A stretch of 31,540 nucleotides of DNA from a virus, in the IMG/VR virus record IMGVR_UViG_3300023109_000078, positions 1 through 31,540 of that record. One strand, written 5' to 3'. Under the pieces are notes generated by a model. The model was not told the origin of the DNA and searched no databases. It saw nothing but the letters and a program-made list of their open reading frames with translations. This document shows, piece after piece, positions 30,077 to 31,540 of this stretch (the first letter of the stretch is position 1; each line of letters begins with the position of its first letter). The translations under genes were made by a program, and so were the position numbers.

Positions 30077-31078
30077 TTAAATTTGTTTGACCTCTAAACG
30101 CTCAGAAGATGCGCCTATTGTTTCAAACATCGACAGGTCAATTCCAGCTTGCGCAATTGCTTTGCGATCAAGACTAGATCGACCCTTCACAGCCTTCAGT
30201 GTTACTTGAACACCGCCGACTACTAAGCGATCCGCGTTGCGTGACAACACTTCCTGCTTAATCTCCTCAGTCAACTGCAGCTTGGTTTGCTTCAGTTCAC
30301 CCTCTTGTACCTTAACGTCCAGAAACTGTTGGACAGCGTCATGCAAATTGCTGCCCCGGTTTCCGCGTTTATCACCGCCGCCGCCGCCTTCGACTGCTAC
30401 ACCACAGTCTGCCTTAAATGGACAGCGTGTGCATTCCTTGGTGGTTTTGCCTTCACGGTCAAGGTTATCAACATTCCGGGTGCGCAATATCTTGCTAGCC
30501 CGGCCTGCCATTTTATCTAGAAACGAATGGTCACAGTCCACACGGTATTCGTGGACGATGTTATAGTTGCTGGCGTCCATGTAAATTATGATGCCATGCT
30601 CGATTTTTTTACCTTCAGTGATAGTTTGGTCAAAGTACCGCTGCTTGTTCATCAGGCACATGGCCAGTTTCAGTTGCGTGACGTGGTTGCTGCGCGGCAA
30701 ATTGTTTTTGTTAGTGCGCGGGTCGATGCTTTTAAACTCTATCGCAATTGGGTTTTCACCTTCGTATTCCAGCACCCCGTCAGGTGTTGCGCTGATCTTT
30801 GTGTCCGGGTCAGCAAAGCTGTGCTGCTGATCCCCGGCCAGTGCCAGCGGCATGTTAGCAGCGGCCATACACTTTACAAAGTATTCTTCCATGTGGTTGC
30901 CGCGCCGGGCAAAACCCCAATCTTGCGGCTCACCTTCGATGTCAGGTTGTTTGCTAAACCACTGGCGTCTGATGCAGCTGTCTGCTTCTGACGCGTTCAT
31001 AAATTGTGAGCGGTCCACGTTAAATTTCTTGAGCGCGTCAATAGCGTTTGCGCCAGCTAAAATAGTTTCTTTAATCAT
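30077..31078 (-). CDS. Cas4-like PD-(D/E)XK nuclease with Fe-S cysteines
   Basis: The 333-residue product has the RecB/Cas4 nuclease layout: C35 in DSCIRRQWF, H62 in NHMEE, D100 in ATPDG, E114-x-K116 in AIEFKS, Q135 in TQLKLAM, and a C-terminal cluster C216-x2-C219-x5-C225. The four cysteines are placed as in Cas4 and AddB, where they bind a 4Fe-4S cluster. A Gly-rich linker (229-240) leads to a C-terminal helical region (244-333) not part of the nuclease core. It would trim DNA ends in recombination or replication, or degrade host DNA. The start overlaps the helicase stop (ATGA) and has AACGGAGA at 31092-31085. No CRISPR array or Cas1/Cas2 is present. Confidence 0.87.
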   Translation of the reverse strand: MIKETILAGANAIDALKKFNVDRSQFMNASEADSCIRRQWFSKQPDIEGEPQDWGFARRGNHMEEYFVKCMAAANMPLALAGDQQHSFADPDTKISATPDGVLEYEGENPIAIEFKSIDPRTNKNNLPRSNHVTQLKLAMCLMNKQRYFDQTITEGKKIEHGIIIYMDASNYNIVHEYRVDCDHSFLDKMAGRASKILRTRNVDNLDREGKTTKECTRCPFKADCGVAVEGGGGGDKRGNRGSNLHDAVQQFLDVKVQEGELKQTKLQLTEEIKQEVLSRNADRLVVGGVQVTLKAVKGRSSLDRKAIAQAGIDLSMFETIGASSERLEVKQI

Positions 31079-31539
31079 AGTGTCTCTCCGTTGTTGGCTA
31101 ACACCCGTACATGTTCAGCGCGTTTTGTGCCGCTGATCCGGGCGATGGCTTTGTCTAGTTTAGTATCGCTGACAAAAGTGTCAACGTGTACTGGCTTGGC
31201 TTGGCCCATGCGATGTAGCCGGGCATAGAATTGATCCATCACAGATGGTGACCAATCTTCTTCAATTACAATAATGCGGTTACCACCGCGCTGCAGGTTA
31301 AGGCTGACGCCCATGGCGCTGATCTGGCCAACCAGAACGTCGAGTTTTTTGTCATTAAATTGCTCTTGCAACCAGACCTTTTTGTTAGCCCCGGTGCGAC
31401 CATCCAGTGAATGCGTGACGTACTTCTTGCCTGCCAGCTGCAGTGTCAAAGCGTCGATCACGTCAGTGTGCCATGCCCCCACTAACAGAGGACCGTAGCC
31501 TGCGTCTAGGCGGTCCACGATTTCTGCTACGCTGTGTTT
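31075..31539 (-). CDS. SNF2/DEAD-type helicase, C-terminal part (5' end outside window)
   Basis: The frame is open to the right edge of the window, so only the last 154 residues are seen. They form the second RecA-like domain of a superfamily 2 helicase: HSLDGRTGANKK, then motif V region VGQISAMGVSLNLQ, then motif VI MDQFYARLHRMGQAKPV, in which the Q-x-x-x-R-x-HR-x-GQ pattern is typical of SNF2-like ATPases. The protein uses ATP to move on DNA and is a usual part of replication blocks of podoviruses of marine bacteria. It is co-translated with the nuclease behind it. The GTG at 31518 is internal and not the start. Confidence 0.9.
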   Translation of the reverse strand, partial: KHSVAEIVDRLDAGYGPLLVGAWHTDVIDALTLQLAGKKYVTHSLDGRTGANKKVWLQEQFNDKKLDVLVGQISAMGVSLNLQRGGNRIIVIEEDWSPSVMDQFYARLHRMGQAKPVHVDTFVSDTKLDKAIARISGTKRAEHVRVLANNGETL

Positions 31540-31540
31540 A

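Noticed and set aside
30077-31078. Cas4-like protein as a sign of a CRISPR-Cas system
   Set aside because: No repeat-spacer array and no Cas1, Cas2 or effector gene is present; Cas4-like nucleases are common in phage replication blocks.
1-31540. tRNA genes, integrase or attachment sites
   Set aside because: No cloverleaf-like segment or recombinase motif was noticed in the gaps, and the gaps are too short for most of these.

Overview
This window is part of the genome of a short-tailed (podovirus-type) tailed phage. The capsid pair at the left end matches the Bordetella phage BPP-1 type: a major capsid protein followed by a Bbp16-like cement protein. It is followed by T7-like tail-tube and nozzle proteins, T7-like internal core proteins, a giant polyvalent protein, fibre genes and a lysis cassette, all on the + strand. 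The right fifth holds replication and accessory genes on the - strand: a family-A DNA polymerase, a Cas4-like nuclease and a SNF2-type helicase. The mix resembles phages of marine alphaproteobacteria (the HMO-2011-like and roseophage groups), but that placement is an inference from protein style. One sequence observation supports an alphaproteobacterial host: in a line-by-line reading I found no GANTC site (the CcrM target) in 31.5 kb, where about 120 are expected by chance. No integrase, repressor/attachment system, tRNA or CRISPR array is visible, so a lytic lifestyle is the simpler reading.

Layout of the + strand: 2-634 C-terminal part of the major capsid protein; 652-1095 cement protein, followed by a strong rho-independent terminator (1103-1142); 1156-2091 a small unknown protein and a tail-tube/adaptor protein; 2101-4908 nozzle protein carrying three copies of an E1_FCCH-like module; 4908-5369 a GNAT-like acetyltransferase; 5371-8559 two internal virion proteins; 8556-19844 a single 3762-residue protein containing a methyltransferase-like domain and an HEAGH zincin motif; 19895-22853 a fibre adaptor and an RCC1-type beta-propeller protein that is the best candidate for the receptor-binding protein; 22856-25138 a small unknown gene and a compact lysis cassette (two membrane proteins, a GTA-type holin, a GH108 muramidase and a last small membrane protein).

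Layout of the - strand, read right to left in the direction of transcription: 31539-31075 end of a SNF2-like helicase, 31078-30077 Cas4-like PD-(D/E)XK nuclease, 30036-29335 an unknown acidic protein (possibly an SSB analogue), a terminator at 29327-29295, 29250-27445 DNA polymerase, a 59-codon gene at 27425-27246, a good sigma70-type promoter at 27232-27205, then a run of small overlapping accessory genes (27154-25135) that ends with its stop codon overlapping the stop of the + strand lysis cassette.

The likely programme is that the leftward genes copy and process DNA early in infection and the rightward genes build and release virions late. The most unusual items are the giant enzyme-bearing virion protein, the RCC1 propeller in the fibre position, a small predicted membrane-anchored HTH protein, the operator-like repeats around the 27.2 kb promoter, changed catalytic-motif residues in the polymerase, and the total absence of GANTC.
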